From positions 744,001-808,000 of the forward strand of contig CP059070.1 of the NCBI GenBank assembly GCA_017798125.1: 64,000 nt of DNA, in the 5' to 3' direction. The notes below the pieces were generated by a model, which searched no databases, had not been told where the DNA came from, and saw nothing but the letters and a program-made list of their open reading frames with translations. This document shows positions 51,039 to 60,729 of this stretch, one piece after another. Both the position numbers and the translations under genes were made by a program. This stretch comes from Cryomorphaceae bacterium. Its GTDB lineage: Bacteria > Bacteroidota > Bacteroidia > Flavobacteriales > ECT2AJA-044. How positions within the stretch are numbered: position 1 is the stretch's first letter; every line of letters begins with the position of its first letter.

Positions 51039-54000
51039 ATGCGCGCACTCGTAGCCTATTTCATCAAGTATCCTGTCGCCGTGAACATCATCATGGCGAT
51101 CTTCTTCATTTTCGGCTATTTCGCCTATACCGGGTTGAACTCGACCTTCTTTCCCGTGACCGAAAGCCGCACGATTGCCATTCAGGTAGTTTACCCTGGG
51201 GCCAGCCCAGAGGAAATAGAGGAAGGGGTGGTCATCAAGATCGAAGACAACCTGAAAGGTTTGGAAGGTGTTGAACGGGTGACTTCCGTTTCGCGAGAAA
51301 ACGCCGCGAGCATTACCGTTGAGGTCCTCAAAGAATACGATGCCAACTTGGTGGTGGACGACGTGCGCAATGCGGTGGATCAGATTCCATCCTACCCGGA
51401 CGGCATGGAGCCGGTTGTGGCTTATGTGCAGCAGTTCAACAACTTCACCATCAGCTTTGGGCTGAGCGGCGAAAACGTAGATCTCCAGACGTTGAAGCGC
51501 TTTGCTCGAAAGGTGGAAGAGGATATGCGCGGTATGGAAGGGGTTTCGCAGATCGCCATCTCGGGGTATCCGGAAGAGGAAATTGAAATAGCGGTGGACG
51601 AAAACTCCATGCGGGCTTATCGGCTCACTTTTGATCAGATTGCCGGGGCTGTGCGCGGGAGTAATTTGCGCTCAACGGGTGGAACCATCAAAGGAAATGA
51701 AGAAGAGCTGCTCATTCGGGTCAACGAGAAAGTCTACACGGCCGATGAGATGAACATGATGGTGGTGAAAACCACCGAGGACGGAGCCATTGTTAGACTC
51801 AGAGACGTGGCATCGGTCCGAGACCGATGGGCAGACAACCCCAACCGCACCCTAATCAACGGAAACCCAGGGGTAGAAATCACCGTTTCCAACACCAATT
51901 CGGAGGACATTCTCCAGACCGCGGACTTGGTCAACGCGTACCTGGCTGACTTCAACGTGGACAATGACGTGATTGAAGCCACGGTTATTCGAGACCAGGC
52001 CGTGACCCTGAACGAACGTCGAGACCTTCTGGTGGAAAACGGCCTGATCGGAATTGCCCTTGTACTCGTTTTGTTGAGTCTATTCCTTCATCCCAGCCTA
52101 GCGCTCTGGGTAGCGGCTTCCCTGCCGGTGAGCTTCTTTGGGATGTTCATTCTGGCCAACTACTTCGACGTCACCATCAACGTCATTTCCCTTTTCGGAA
52201 TGATCGTCGTGATCGGAATCCTGGTGGACGACGGGATCGTTGTTGGCGAAAACATCTACTACCAATACGAGAAGGGAAAGAACCCCATACAAGCCGCCAT
52301 TGACGGGATCATGGAAGTGTTACCTGCGGTGACCAGCGCCTTGTTAACGACCATCATCGCCTTTAGCTCCTTCTTTTTCCTGGACGGGCGGTCCGGTGAT
52401 TTCTTCTCCGAAATGTCCATTGTGGTGGTGGGCACCCTGGTCATTTCCCTCATTGAGGTCATCATCATATTGCCCTCGCACATTGCACACAGCAGCGCCT
52501 TGAAGGTGTCCAAAAAGGGCAAATCCGCCCTCGAACGCTTTGGCGACGGGGTCATCGGATTCCTGCGCGAACGCCTTTACCAACCCTCACTGCGTTTTGC
52601 CTTGCGGAACAAATGGCTGACCCTCGCCATCATGGTGGGATTGTTGATGATTACGATGGGCGCCTTCTCGGGCGGCTTCATCCGCGCCACCTATTTCCCT
52701 AACATCGAGCGCGAAAACGTGGAAGTGCAGCTGAAAATGCCTTCGGGAACCTCCGAGCGCATCACCATGGAAAAGCTGGATTACATCGAATCGAAGGTGT
52801 GGCAGGTGAGTGAGGAGATGCGCCTACGGCGCGATGATTCCCTTAACCCAGTAAAGACCATCGTGAAGAAGCTGGGCCCGACCATCGATCAAGGCTCCCT
52901 CAACATCATCCTCATCAGTTCCGAACTGCGCGAGATGTCCAGCTTTGAATTGACCAACGTCTTTAGGGAAGCGGTAGGGCCCATTTACACTGCGGAGAAC
53001 CTGAGCTTTGGAACAGCATCTCCTTTCGGAAAACCCGTTTCGGTATCCTTGCTTGGGAACGATTTGGACGAGCTGGTTGCCGCCAAAGACGAACTGAAGG
53101 CCCAGCTTAACGACCTTTCTGACGTCCGAGATGTCATCGACACCGATCAGCAAGGTTTTAAAGAAGTTAACCTGCGCCTCAAAGACAAAGCACATCTGCT
53201 GGGGCTAAATCTTCGTGAAGTCACCCGACAGGTGCGCCAAGGGTTCTACGGAGAAGAAGTTCAACGCCTTCAAAGAGGACTCGATGAGGTTAAGGTTTGG
53301 GTGCGCTATGACGAGAACTATAGAAGCTCTCTTTCCCGATTGGAAGACATGCGCATCCGCACTTCTTCAGGGGCATCCTATCCCTTGAGCGAAATCGCCG
53401 ACTACAACATTGCGCGGGGAACCATCGAAATCAACCACCTCAACGCCCAACGGGAAATTCGCGTGGAAGCGGATTTAGCTGGTGCCGACGTTTCTGCCAC
53501 GGACATCAACACAAATATTCAAGAAGCGATTCTTCCACCCATTTTACAGCGCTACCCATCGGTCAGCGCCAGTTTTGAGGGACAGAATAGAGAAGCTCAA
53601 AAAACACAAAAATCAGCCGGAAAAGTAATGCCGGTCATCCTCATCCTCATCTTGGCTATTGTGACCTTCACCTTCCGAAGCCTCGGACAAACACTGGTCA
53701 TTTTCCTATTGATTCCCTTCAGTTTTATTGGTGTGAGTTGGGGACACTTCCTCCACGGAATGCCTTTGTCCATCTTTAGCTACTTGGGAATTATAGCCTT
53801 GATTGGAATCATAGTCAACGACTCCCTAGTCCTGGTCAGCAAGATGAACAACTTCTTGAAAGAAGGACTCTCTTTTGAGGAGGCGGTTTACGAGGCGGGC
53901 ATGGTTCGATTCCGAGCCATCTTCTTGACCTCCTTGACGACCATCGCGGGTCTAGCTCCTTTGATGCTGGAGAAGAGCTTCCAAGCGCAATTCTTGATTC

Positions 54001-54227
54001 CGATGGCGGTGGCCGTTTCCTATGGAATCGCCATTGCTACGGTGATTACACTCATTATGTTGCCGGTGATGTTGGTCCTCAAGAACGAACTCAAAAGGCG
54101 TTTCCATTGGGCGTGGAACTGGGGACCCGGTCGCCCGCTTCCCACCCCAGAAAGCATGGAATCAGCCGTGAAGGAGCAGTATTGGGAGCAATTGCAGAAC
54201 GAAAATAGATCGACTGATGAAGCATAA
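51039..54227 (+). CDS. RND efflux transporter permease
   Basis: This 1062-residue inner-membrane pump has two repeats of six membrane helices with large periplasmic loops. The proton-relay aspartate pair is present in helix 4 (GMIVVIGILVDDGIVVGEN), and the second-half helix reads LIGIIVNDSLVLVSKM. The N-terminal helix has NIIMAIFFIFGYFAYTGLN. It is closer to the branch with PGASPEEIEEGVVIKIED loops than to metal exporters; substrates are unknown. It overlaps the TolC-like gene by 11 bases. The three parts make a complete tripartite system. Confidence 0.95.
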   Translation: MRALVAYFIKYPVAVNIIMAIFFIFGYFAYTGLNSTFFPVTESRTIAIQVVYPGASPEEIEEGVVIKIEDNLKGLEGVERVTSVSRENAASITVEVLKEYDANLVVDDVRNAVDQIPSYPDGMEPVVAYVQQFNNFTISFGLSGENVDLQTLKRFARKVEEDMRGMEGVSQIAISGYPEEEIEIAVDENSMRAYRLTFDQIAGAVRGSNLRSTGGTIKGNEEELLIRVNEKVYTADEMNMMVVKTTEDGAIVRLRDVASVRDRWADNPNRTLINGNPGVEITVSNTNSEDILQTADLVNAYLADFNVDNDVIEATVIRDQAVTLNERRDLLVENGLIGIALVLVLLSLFLHPSLALWVAASLPVSFFGMFILANYFDVTINVISLFGMIVVIGILVDDGIVVGENIYYQYEKGKNPIQAAIDGIMEVLPAVTSALLTTIIAFSSFFFLDGRSGDFFSEMSIVVVGTLVISLIEVIIILPSHIAHSSALKVSKKGKSALERFGDGVIGFLRERLYQPSLRFALRNKWLTLAIMVGLLMITMGAFSGGFIRATYFPNIERENVEVQLKMPSGTSERITMEKLDYIESKVWQVSEEMRLRRDDSLNPVKTIVKKLGPTIDQGSLNIILISSELREMSSFELTNVFREAVGPIYTAENLSFGTASPFGKPVSVSLLGNDLDELVAAKDELKAQLNDLSDVRDVIDTDQQGFKEVNLRLKDKAHLLGLNLREVTRQVRQGFYGEEVQRLQRGLDEVKVWVRYDENYRSSLSRLEDMRIRTSSGASYPLSEIADYNIARGTIEINHLNAQREIRVEADLAGADVSATDINTNIQEAILPPILQRYPSVSASFEGQNREAQKTQKSAGKVMPVILILILAIVTFTFRSLGQTLVIFLLIPFSFIGVSWGHFLHGMPLSIFSYLGIIALIGIIVNDSLVLVSKMNNFLKEGLSFEEAVYEAGMVRFRAIFLTSLTTIAGLAPLMLEKSFQAQFLIPMAVAVSYGIAIATVITLIMLPVMLVLKNELKRRFHWAWNWGPGRPLPTPESMESAVKEQYWEQLQNENRSTDEA

Positions 54228-55518
54228 ACTCGTTCTTCTGTTTTTGCTGGTTACCGGTCCCTTGTGGGCTCAAAACCAATTGGACTTGAGCCAGGTCATT
54301 CAGATTTGCTTGGAGCGAAACTACGACGTTGTTGTGGCTCGTAATACAGCGGAATCAGCCGAGAACGCCGCCGTTCCAGGTAACGCCGGATTGACACCCA
54401 CCATAGCGATCAACGGATCCGGAACCTACAGCGTCAACAACACCGACCTCGAGTTTGCTGGAGATATTCCACCCACCACCATCGATGGCGCCCAATCGAC
54501 GGGCTACGGGGCCAACATCGGCCTCACCTATGCGCTCTTTGACGGTCTGGGTACGGTCTACAGCTATAAGCAACTCAAGAACTCAGCGACCATTGCCGAC
54601 CTCGAGGCGCGCTATACGATTGAAAACACGCTCCTTGTTTCTGTAGTGACCTACTACAACGTAGCACGTTTAAAGCAACAACTCGACATCAGCCAGAGCA
54701 ACCTCGACATCAGTCGCGACCGACTTCGCCGTCAAGAGGTGGGCTATGACTTTGGCTCGGCCACTAAACTGAACGTCTTGAACGCGGAGGTGGACTACAA
54801 CGCCGATTCCGTCTCGGTTCTACAGGCTCGTCAGAGTTGGTTAAACGAGCGTCGAATCCTCAACCAATTGCTCGGCTTCGAAATAGATACCGAATATGAG
54901 GTCGACACCAATGTCACCTATGCCGGTGGAATAGAGCTCGACAGTATGCTCAACAGCGCCATGCAAAACAACGCACTCTTGCTGGCTGCTGCCTACCGAG
55001 AGCAAGGCGCGGATTTCGATATCAAAAGAGCGCAGGGTCAGCGATATCCACGGCTCGATTTGAACGCCCAGTACGGATATACCAACAATCAGAACGAAGC
55101 GGGAATCTTACTGCAACAAGAGAATCAAGGGTTTTCTGGAGGAATTACGCTTCGCTGGATTCTCTTCGACGGAGAGCGGATTTCAGCACAGGTCAAGAAC
55201 GCGAAGCTGGCTTATGAAAGCTCTCAAGAGCTCCGCGATAAAACCGCAACTGGGGTGGAGCGCGATGTCAAGAATGCGTGGGGAAACTACCAGAACGACT
55301 TGACCGTTTTGGAAATCGAACGCATCAATGTGGCGACGAACATCTTGAACTTTGAACGGAGCCAAGAACAGTTTTCCCGAGGACAAATCACCAGCACACA
55401 ATTTCGCGAGGCCCAGAGAAACCTGGCCCTTGCTCGGATCAATTTGAATAATGCCCGATATACTCTGAAGTTGAGCGAACTGGAACTCGTTCGTCTCTCG
55501 GGCCGACTTTTGCAATAA
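54217..55518 (+). CDS. TolC-family outer-membrane efflux channel
   Basis: This 433-residue protein has a signal peptide (about residues 1-18) followed by LDLSQVIQICLERNYDVVVA, the start of the first TolC helix. Two OEP repeats are visible: TYYNVARLKQQLDISQSNLDIS and, in the second half, SQEQFSRGQITSTQFREAQRNLALARINLNNA. It would form the trimeric exit duct for the adaptor and pump upstream. Confidence 0.93.
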   Translation: MKHKLVLLFLLVTGPLWAQNQLDLSQVIQICLERNYDVVVARNTAESAENAAVPGNAGLTPTIAINGSGTYSVNNTDLEFAGDIPPTTIDGAQSTGYGANIGLTYALFDGLGTVYSYKQLKNSATIADLEARYTIENTLLVSVVTYYNVARLKQQLDISQSNLDISRDRLRRQEVGYDFGSATKLNVLNAEVDYNADSVSVLQARQSWLNERRILNQLLGFEIDTEYEVDTNVTYAGGIELDSMLNSAMQNNALLLAAAYREQGADFDIKRAQGQRYPRLDLNAQYGYTNNQNEAGILLQQENQGFSGGITLRWILFDGERISAQVKNAKLAYESSQELRDKTATGVERDVKNAWGNYQNDLTVLEIERINVATNILNFERSQEQFSRGQITSTQFREAQRNLALARINLNNARYTLKLSELELVRLSGRLLQ

Positions 55519-55525
55519 TCACCCC

Positions 55526-57355
55526 ATGAATCAGTACCGCTCAGGATTACTCCTGCTTCTTCTCTTTTTAGGCACCACAACGTCTTCCTTTGCACAAGAC
55601 TATTGGCAACAACAGGCCGATTATGAAATGGACATCCGCATGAATGTGGAAAACCATCAATTTGAGGGCACCCAAAAACTGGTCTACACCAACAATTCGA
55701 ACGAGACCTTAGATAAGGTGTTTTACCACCTCTTTTTCAATGCTTTTCAGCCGGGCAGCATGATGGATATTCGCTCGCGAACCATCGACGACCCAGATCG
55801 ACGCATCCAGGATCGAATTTTCAACTTGGAGACGACCGAAACAGGATTTCACATCGTACAGTCTCTGACTCAAAACGGAAAAAAAGCGCCCTTCACCGTC
55901 TCTGGAAGCATCTTAGAAGTTCAACTTCCTGAGCCGATTAAACCAGGAAAAAGAGCCACTTTCGAGATGAGCTTCAAAAGCCAAGTTCCCGTTCAGATTC
56001 GTCGCAGCGGGCGCGACAACAAGGAAGGAATCGACTACTCCATGGCGCAATGGTACCCGAAAATGTGTGAATTTGACCACGAAGGCTGGCACGCGAACCC
56101 GTATATCGGAAGAGAGTTTCACGGTGTTTGGGGGTCTTTTGACGTGAAGATTCAAATTGATTCCAGCTATGTCGTTGGAGGTACCGGATATCTTCAAGGA
56201 GCCCCCAAACTGGAGGGTGATCAGAAAACATGGCACTTCAAAGCACCAGACGTACACGACTTTGTTTGGGCGGCGGATCCTGATTATCGCCACACCACTT
56301 TCAAAGGTCCGAATGACGTGGACATGCACTTCTATTATCAAACGACAGACTCTGCAACCATCGCAAATTGGGAAGCTCTTCCAGAGAAGGCCATTCAATG
56401 CATGGAGATCATGAACCGCGATTTTGGGGTATACCCGTATAAGCAGTTCAGCACCATTCAAGGAGGGGATGGAGGTATGGAATACCCCATGGCCACCTTG
56501 ATTACGGGCGAAATATCCTTCCCCGCTTTGGTGAGCGTCACCGTGCACGAAATGCTGCACAACTGGTACCAAGGAGTATTGGCAACAAACGAAACACTCT
56601 ACCCATGGATGGACGAAGGCTTTACCTCCTATGCTCAGAATCGGGTCCTCAATGAAATCTGGGAGCGAGGAGAAGACAACCCCCACCTCGATGATTTTAA
56701 CCGCTACCTGCGCGCCCGCGACTTGGACTTTGTGGAGCCGCTGACGACCCACTCAGACCACTACACCAGAAACGGAAGTTATGGGGTGGCGGCCTATACG
56801 CAAGGAGCTTTGGTTTGCGCTCAACTCGAGTACATCATGGGCGAAGAGACCTTTTTGAAAGGGATGCGGACGTACTTCGAAGAGTGGGGGTTTAAACACC
56901 CTACGCCCACGGACTTCAAGCGGGTGATGGAGCGCACCTCGGACCTCGAGCTGGACTGGTTCTTCCAGTACTGGACTCAGCTCAACCGCGATTTGGATTA
57001 CGCCGTAAGCAGAGTGGAGGCCCCAGGAGACACCGCAACGGTATTTCTGCAAAACCTCGGAACTACGCCCATGCCTTTGGACCTGCTTGTCGAATTCAAC
57101 GACAGCAGTAAAGAAGAGCATTACGTGCCTATTCAGATGATGTGGGGAGAGCGGTCCCTACGGGACGATGAGTCCGCCCACACGCCATGGCCCTGGACCT
57201 TCCCAAGTTATGCCTTTCAGGTTCCGTTGAATGGAAGAGAAATCGTAAAGGTGACCATTGACCCACGTCAGTTTACCGTGGACCAAGACCGGAGCAACAA
57301 TACGTATCCGAGAGAGGCGAAATTACCGGAAGAGGAAATCCTTTTCGGCCGTTAA
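55526..57355 (+). CDS. M1 family zinc metallopeptidase (exported)
   Basis: This 609-residue protein has a signal peptide (to about residue 23, SFAQ) and an N-terminal beta-saddle domain. In the catalytic domain HEMLH lies at residues 341-345 with the third zinc ligand Glu364 in WMDEGFTSYA, and the substrate-binding GGMEYP is upstream near residue 318. These are the gluzincin hallmarks of aminopeptidases. The substrate is unknown. The gene begins 7 bases after the TolC-like gene and could share its transcript. It converges with the next gene, with a small AAAGTC-TTAG-GACTTT hairpin at the junction (57360-57375). Confidence 0.92.
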   Translation: MNQYRSGLLLLLLFLGTTTSSFAQDYWQQQADYEMDIRMNVENHQFEGTQKLVYTNNSNETLDKVFYHLFFNAFQPGSMMDIRSRTIDDPDRRIQDRIFNLETTETGFHIVQSLTQNGKKAPFTVSGSILEVQLPEPIKPGKRATFEMSFKSQVPVQIRRSGRDNKEGIDYSMAQWYPKMCEFDHEGWHANPYIGREFHGVWGSFDVKIQIDSSYVVGGTGYLQGAPKLEGDQKTWHFKAPDVHDFVWAADPDYRHTTFKGPNDVDMHFYYQTTDSATIANWEALPEKAIQCMEIMNRDFGVYPYKQFSTIQGGDGGMEYPMATLITGEISFPALVSVTVHEMLHNWYQGVLATNETLYPWMDEGFTSYAQNRVLNEIWERGEDNPHLDDFNRYLRARDLDFVEPLTTHSDHYTRNGSYGVAAYTQGALVCAQLEYIMGEETFLKGMRTYFEEWGFKHPTPTDFKRVMERTSDLELDWFFQYWTQLNRDLDYAVSRVEAPGDTATVFLQNLGTTPMPLDLLVEFNDSSKEEHYVPIQMMWGERSLRDDESAHTPWPWTFPSYAFQVPLNGREIVKVTIDPRQFTVDQDRSNNTYPREAKLPEEEILFGR

Positions 57356-57365
57356 GAGTAAAGTC

Positions 57366-58280
57366 TTAGGACTTTGCCCACTTCTTAATTTTGTCGTGCT
57401 CGGCACGAAGGCGAACGAGCTCATTTTGTTCGCTGTTTAAGATCATGGATGCGTCGGGAACCTCGACATCGATATCTGCAATGCGCTGTTCGGAGTGGCT
57501 TATGGCTTCGTTCAAATCCAGGATTTGATTGTTCCGCTTGGCTTGCTGTTTGCGTGCTTTGTCTCGTTTCTTGTTCATTTCCTTTTCCCGCGCTTTGCTG
57601 GCCTTGATGTCCTCTTTTTCTGTCATAGCCACTCGCTCCGATCTGATCTTGGCAATGCCGGTATTCAGCGCTTCGAGCTCTGAGTCGTAGTCGTGGATTT
57701 CCGTCTCCAGGTTCTTGATGTGGTTCTTGTTGTTTTCGATGCTCTTGACGGCCCTAGATCGCTCGTTTTCCAGACCCTTGATGACCTTTTCACGATCCTT
57801 TACCCGCTTTTCTTGGGCTTCAACTTCTTGTTCAAAAGCGCGGTCATACACTTGGTAGGCGAAGTTTTTGGCCATGCGATTCATGTCCTGCCAAGCCTTG
57901 GCATCATTGGGCTGAATAAAGCGATCGCGGCACTCCACCGCAGAGATCCAAACAAGGCCGTACGGGGAATCTTCAAAATGTCCGAAGTAGGTAGCTCCAG
58001 AATCGCAGATCTGAGGCCAATTCATGGGCTCTACTCGATACGTTCCGGCATTGTGTTCAACTTTGGACTTGGTGTAGTCATCAATATGCTTCTTAAAATA
58101 GCGCTCGATGGATTCGAAGGTCGCTAGGGGGATGACCACCTTCAAAGCCAGCTCTTCCTTCCCGTCAAACTGCGCGTTCTGAGTAACAAAGGAAAGCTCA
58201 CGAGCGACAAGGGTATCGCTCTCCTGCGCGTGCAGAAGGCTTCCGATGGCCAATGTTAAAAGACAGAGATATGTTTTCAT
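57366..58280 (-). CDS. Exported coiled-coil protein of unknown function
   Basis: This 304-residue protein has a signal peptide (about residues 1-18, ending LLHAQ). Residues about 20-140 are a compact alpha/beta part (ALKVVIPLATFESIERYFKKH), with Cys in QICDSG and VECRD. From about 145 to the end it is a charged Lys/Glu/Arg coiled coil (for example EVEAQEKRVKDREKVIKGLE). I do not recognise a family. It is the last gene of a three-gene set coupled by 4-base overlaps, after the AlkD-like gene. Confidence 0.75.
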   Translation of the reverse strand: MKTYLCLLTLAIGSLLHAQESDTLVARELSFVTQNAQFDGKEELALKVVIPLATFESIERYFKKHIDDYTKSKVEHNAGTYRVEPMNWPQICDSGATYFGHFEDSPYGLVWISAVECRDRFIQPNDAKAWQDMNRMAKNFAYQVYDRAFEQEVEAQEKRVKDREKVIKGLENERSRAVKSIENNKNHIKNLETEIHDYDSELEALNTGIAKIRSERVAMTEKEDIKASKAREKEMNKKRDKARKQQAKRNNQILDLNEAISHSEQRIADIDVEVPDASMILNSEQNELVRLRAEHDKIKKWAKS

Positions 58281-58948
58281 GCGCCAATATGTTTGAGGGC
58301 TTCACGCCGGGCAATACCATCCAGATTCTGTTGAGTGACCTCGCGGCGCACCCACTCCGCATCGATTCGGGCATATTGCCTTAAGGCCCAGCCAATGGCT
58401 TTCTGGATAAAGAAGTCTTTGTTGCCTTTAAGTTCGGAAATCGATTGATGTAACCACTCGATATCTGTATCGGATTTATACTTCAGTTGAAAAATGAGGG
58501 TGCTTCGCTGCAACCAAAGATTTCCACTGTACAGCCAATCTTCCATCGTCGGCCTGAAATCCTCTGCTTTTTTCATTTCTCGTCCAACGGCATTCGAGGC
58601 CACACTGTCTACCGTATCCCACCAGGGCTTGCTGATGATCATAAAGCGAAAGAGCTCCATGGGCACCTCGAGCATCTTCTTACGATGGGCACGATCCGCG
58701 AGCTCGAGCCCTATGTATTGCCATTCGCGTTCGTCGCGTTCCCAGCACTCTTCAACCACAGATTCTACGTTTTCGGGAAAGCCCGCTGTTTGCAAATATT
58801 CCTTTAGAAGGTCTGCCCTAGGTTTCGCCTGGATGCCGTAATAGGGGTACAGGTCGCGCATATAGGCCTGCATTTGGGCGCCCCGTTCCGGGTTTCCCAT
58901 TTTGCGCAAGGCTTCTTCAAGAGGTGCGAGGTATTCTGATGGGTTCAT
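58277..58948 (-). CDS. DNA alkylation repair protein (AlkD-like HEAT repeats)
   Basis: This 223-residue all-helical protein matches the AlkD/AlkC HEAT-repeat glycosylase family: GIQAKPRADLLKEYL, WERDEREWQYIGLELA, KPWWDTVDSVASNAVG and a late FFIQKAIGWALRQYARID. AlkD removes bulky or cationic N3/N7-alkylpurines without base flipping. The conserved Trp and Asp of the active cleft are present in WWDTVD. ATG 58948 is chosen over 58990; it gives a 4-base overlap with the upstream gene's stop. Confidence 0.92.
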   Translation of the reverse strand: MNPSEYLAPLEEALRKMGNPERGAQMQAYMRDLYPYYGIQAKPRADLLKEYLQTAGFPENVESVVEECWERDEREWQYIGLELADRAHRKKMLEVPMELFRFMIISKPWWDTVDSVASNAVGREMKKAEDFRPTMEDWLYSGNLWLQRSTLIFQLKYKSDTDIEWLHQSISELKGNKDFFIQKAIGWALRQYARIDAEWVRREVTQQNLDGIARREALKHIGA

Positions 58949-59949
58949 GGCTTGATTTCTAGAGTTCGCACTTCGAGCTTTTCTTGCCATACCTCATGAT
59001 CCAGTGGTGCTCCGTCTTGATCGAAGTAGGGCCATGGTGAATTCGCGATGAAGTAGAACTTCGGGCCGACAAAGACTCCATTGGTTGGTTCGCCGATGGG
59101 AAATGAATCTTCATCGATGATGCCGAAATGGGTGAAGTCTCGACCATCGGGCCGTAGGCCCACTCCAATCAGCCGCTTCGGCTGCGTGCCGTTCTGAACT
59201 GCATAGAGGTTACGGCGGCCATCGGGAGCCACATAGAGGGCCAGCCCGTCAATGCCGCGAAGGGAAAATTCGCCGAAGCTCGCGGTGTCGGCCAGGATCT
59301 CGCCCGTAAAGATGTCAATGGCAAATAGGCCCTTACTGTAGTCCGCGGCGTAGAGGATTCCCGTAGAATCGTCGAGCGCGAGGCCTTGGAGGCTTCGGAA
59401 AAGGTCGGGCCGAAATAGAAACTCTTCGAGCTGGTTATCCGGCGTTCGCTTCAGTATGGCGGGGTAGTAGCTGTCGCTGATGAAGAGCGTTCCGTCTCCG
59501 TAGCGTTCCATATCGCCCAGTAAGCGCCGCTCGTCCGGGTCGTAGAAATCATTGCGCTGGAGCAGAACGCCCGTCCGCAAGTGGTATTCATATATGGTGC
59601 ACGGGCGGGGGCCGTCACCGTGAAAGGCGGGAATCGGGCTGGAAAGCACATATAGGACTCGGCGCTCTGCATCAATTTCCAGGGAAAAAACACCGGCCCG
59701 GCGGTCCTGATCCTCCCCGAGGAAAACACTCTTCTTTCCGGTAGCGGGGTTGTAGCGGTACACCCTTCCCGTTTTAACCATGCCGAAGTACCAAAGGGAG
59801 TCCACCGGATCAAAGGCCAAAGCTTCAGGGAGCTCATCGATGAGGTCTACAGAAAAGGCCGTTTTGGTCGTTTGAATAGGCGTCTGCCCATGTGCGAACA
59901 GGCCAATCGAAACGAACAATACGAGCACGATTTGCTTAAATTGACACAT
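58945..59949 (-). CDS. Exported SMP-30/NHL-like beta-propeller protein
   Basis: This 334-residue protein has a signal peptide (VLVLFVSIGLFAHG) and six-bladed propeller character: LPEALAFDPVDSLWYFGMVKTG, LQGLALDDSTGILYAADYSKGLFAI and IDGLALYVAPDGRRNLYAVQNG. This fits the SMP-30/gluconolactonase or strictosidine-synthase-like group, but catalytic ligands cannot be assigned by eye. ATG 59949 is chosen because the signal peptide begins there. It overlaps the AlkD-like gene by 4 bases and is divergent from the DUF2461 gene, whose start is only 15 bases away. Confidence 0.75.
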   Translation of the reverse strand: MCQFKQIVLVLFVSIGLFAHGQTPIQTTKTAFSVDLIDELPEALAFDPVDSLWYFGMVKTGRVYRYNPATGKKSVFLGEDQDRRAGVFSLEIDAERRVLYVLSSPIPAFHGDGPRPCTIYEYHLRTGVLLQRNDFYDPDERRLLGDMERYGDGTLFISDSYYPAILKRTPDNQLEEFLFRPDLFRSLQGLALDDSTGILYAADYSKGLFAIDIFTGEILADTASFGEFSLRGIDGLALYVAPDGRRNLYAVQNGTQPKRLIGVGLRPDGRDFTHFGIIDEDSFPIGEPTNGVFVGPKFYFIANSPWPYFDQDGAPLDHEVWQEKLEVRTLEIKP

Positions 59950-59964
59950 GTAATTGAAACGGCT

Positions 59965-60630
59965 ATGGCTCATCTCTCGTCTGACTTCCTCGATTTTTTC
60001 CGCGAACTGGCCAACAACAACCACAAGGAGTGGTTTGATGCGAACCGCAAACGTTACGAAAATAACGTAAAGAAACCGTTTGAAAACTTCATTGCTGAGG
60101 TGATTGAACGCGGTCGAAAGTACGATGATGCCCTAGGGCTGGAGCCTAAAGACGCGATATTTCGGATCAATAGGGACATCCGATTCAGCAAGGATAAGAC
60201 GCCGTACAAAATGAATCGGACCGCGATCATATCTCCCTATGGTCGGAAGGACCGGACTTCCCCCGGGTTTTACATTTATCTCGGCCCGGATAAGGTCATG
60301 ATGGGAGGAGGCGCGTATGACATTCCAAATGCAGAGCTGGCTAATCTTCGAAATGCATTGCTTCACAACTACGAGCACTTCAACCGGATCATAACTGAGC
60401 CTTCGTTTTCTAAACGCTTTGGAGAGCCGCAGGGCGCTGAGCACAAACGCCTTCCCAAAGAATTGGGCATTGCGGCGGACAATGGAAAGCCCTTGCTGTA
60501 CAAGAAGCAGCTCTATTTTATGGGGGAGCTACCTGCCGAATCCTGCATTCAAGACGACTTTATGGACGTGGTGGAGCAGTACTTCGAAACCATGATGCCG
60601 GTGACAAGTTTCCTTCGGGAAGCGATGTAA
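59965..60630 (+). CDS. DUF2461 family protein
   Basis: This 221-residue protein has the full DUF2461 pattern: DFFRELANNNHKEWFDANRKRYE near the start, then DAIFRINRDIRFSKDKTPYK, and FYIYLGPDKVMMGGGAYD. No activity is known to me. ATG 59965 is the usual start of the family; the in-frame stretch upstream to 59872 lies inside the divergent gene's signal-peptide region and is left out. Confidence 0.9.
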   Translation: MAHLSSDFLDFFRELANNNHKEWFDANRKRYENNVKKPFENFIAEVIERGRKYDDALGLEPKDAIFRINRDIRFSKDKTPYKMNRTAIISPYGRKDRTSPGFYIYLGPDKVMMGGGAYDIPNAELANLRNALLHNYEHFNRIITEPSFSKRFGEPQGAEHKRLPKELGIAADNGKPLLYKKQLYFMGELPAESCIQDDFMDVVEQYFETMMPVTSFLREAM

Positions 60631-60729
60631 TGATTTCTTAATAATTTTTACAAAGGGTTAATCGAAGGCCAAAAGGGAGTTAACTTCTTTGCGGTTCACG
60701 TTGGGGAATTTTGTTCAAAATTTCTTGAC

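Noticed and set aside
55913-56752. 279-codon minus-strand frame within the M1 peptidase gene
   Set aside because: The plus-strand frame holds the zinc motifs; the antisense frame has no family character.
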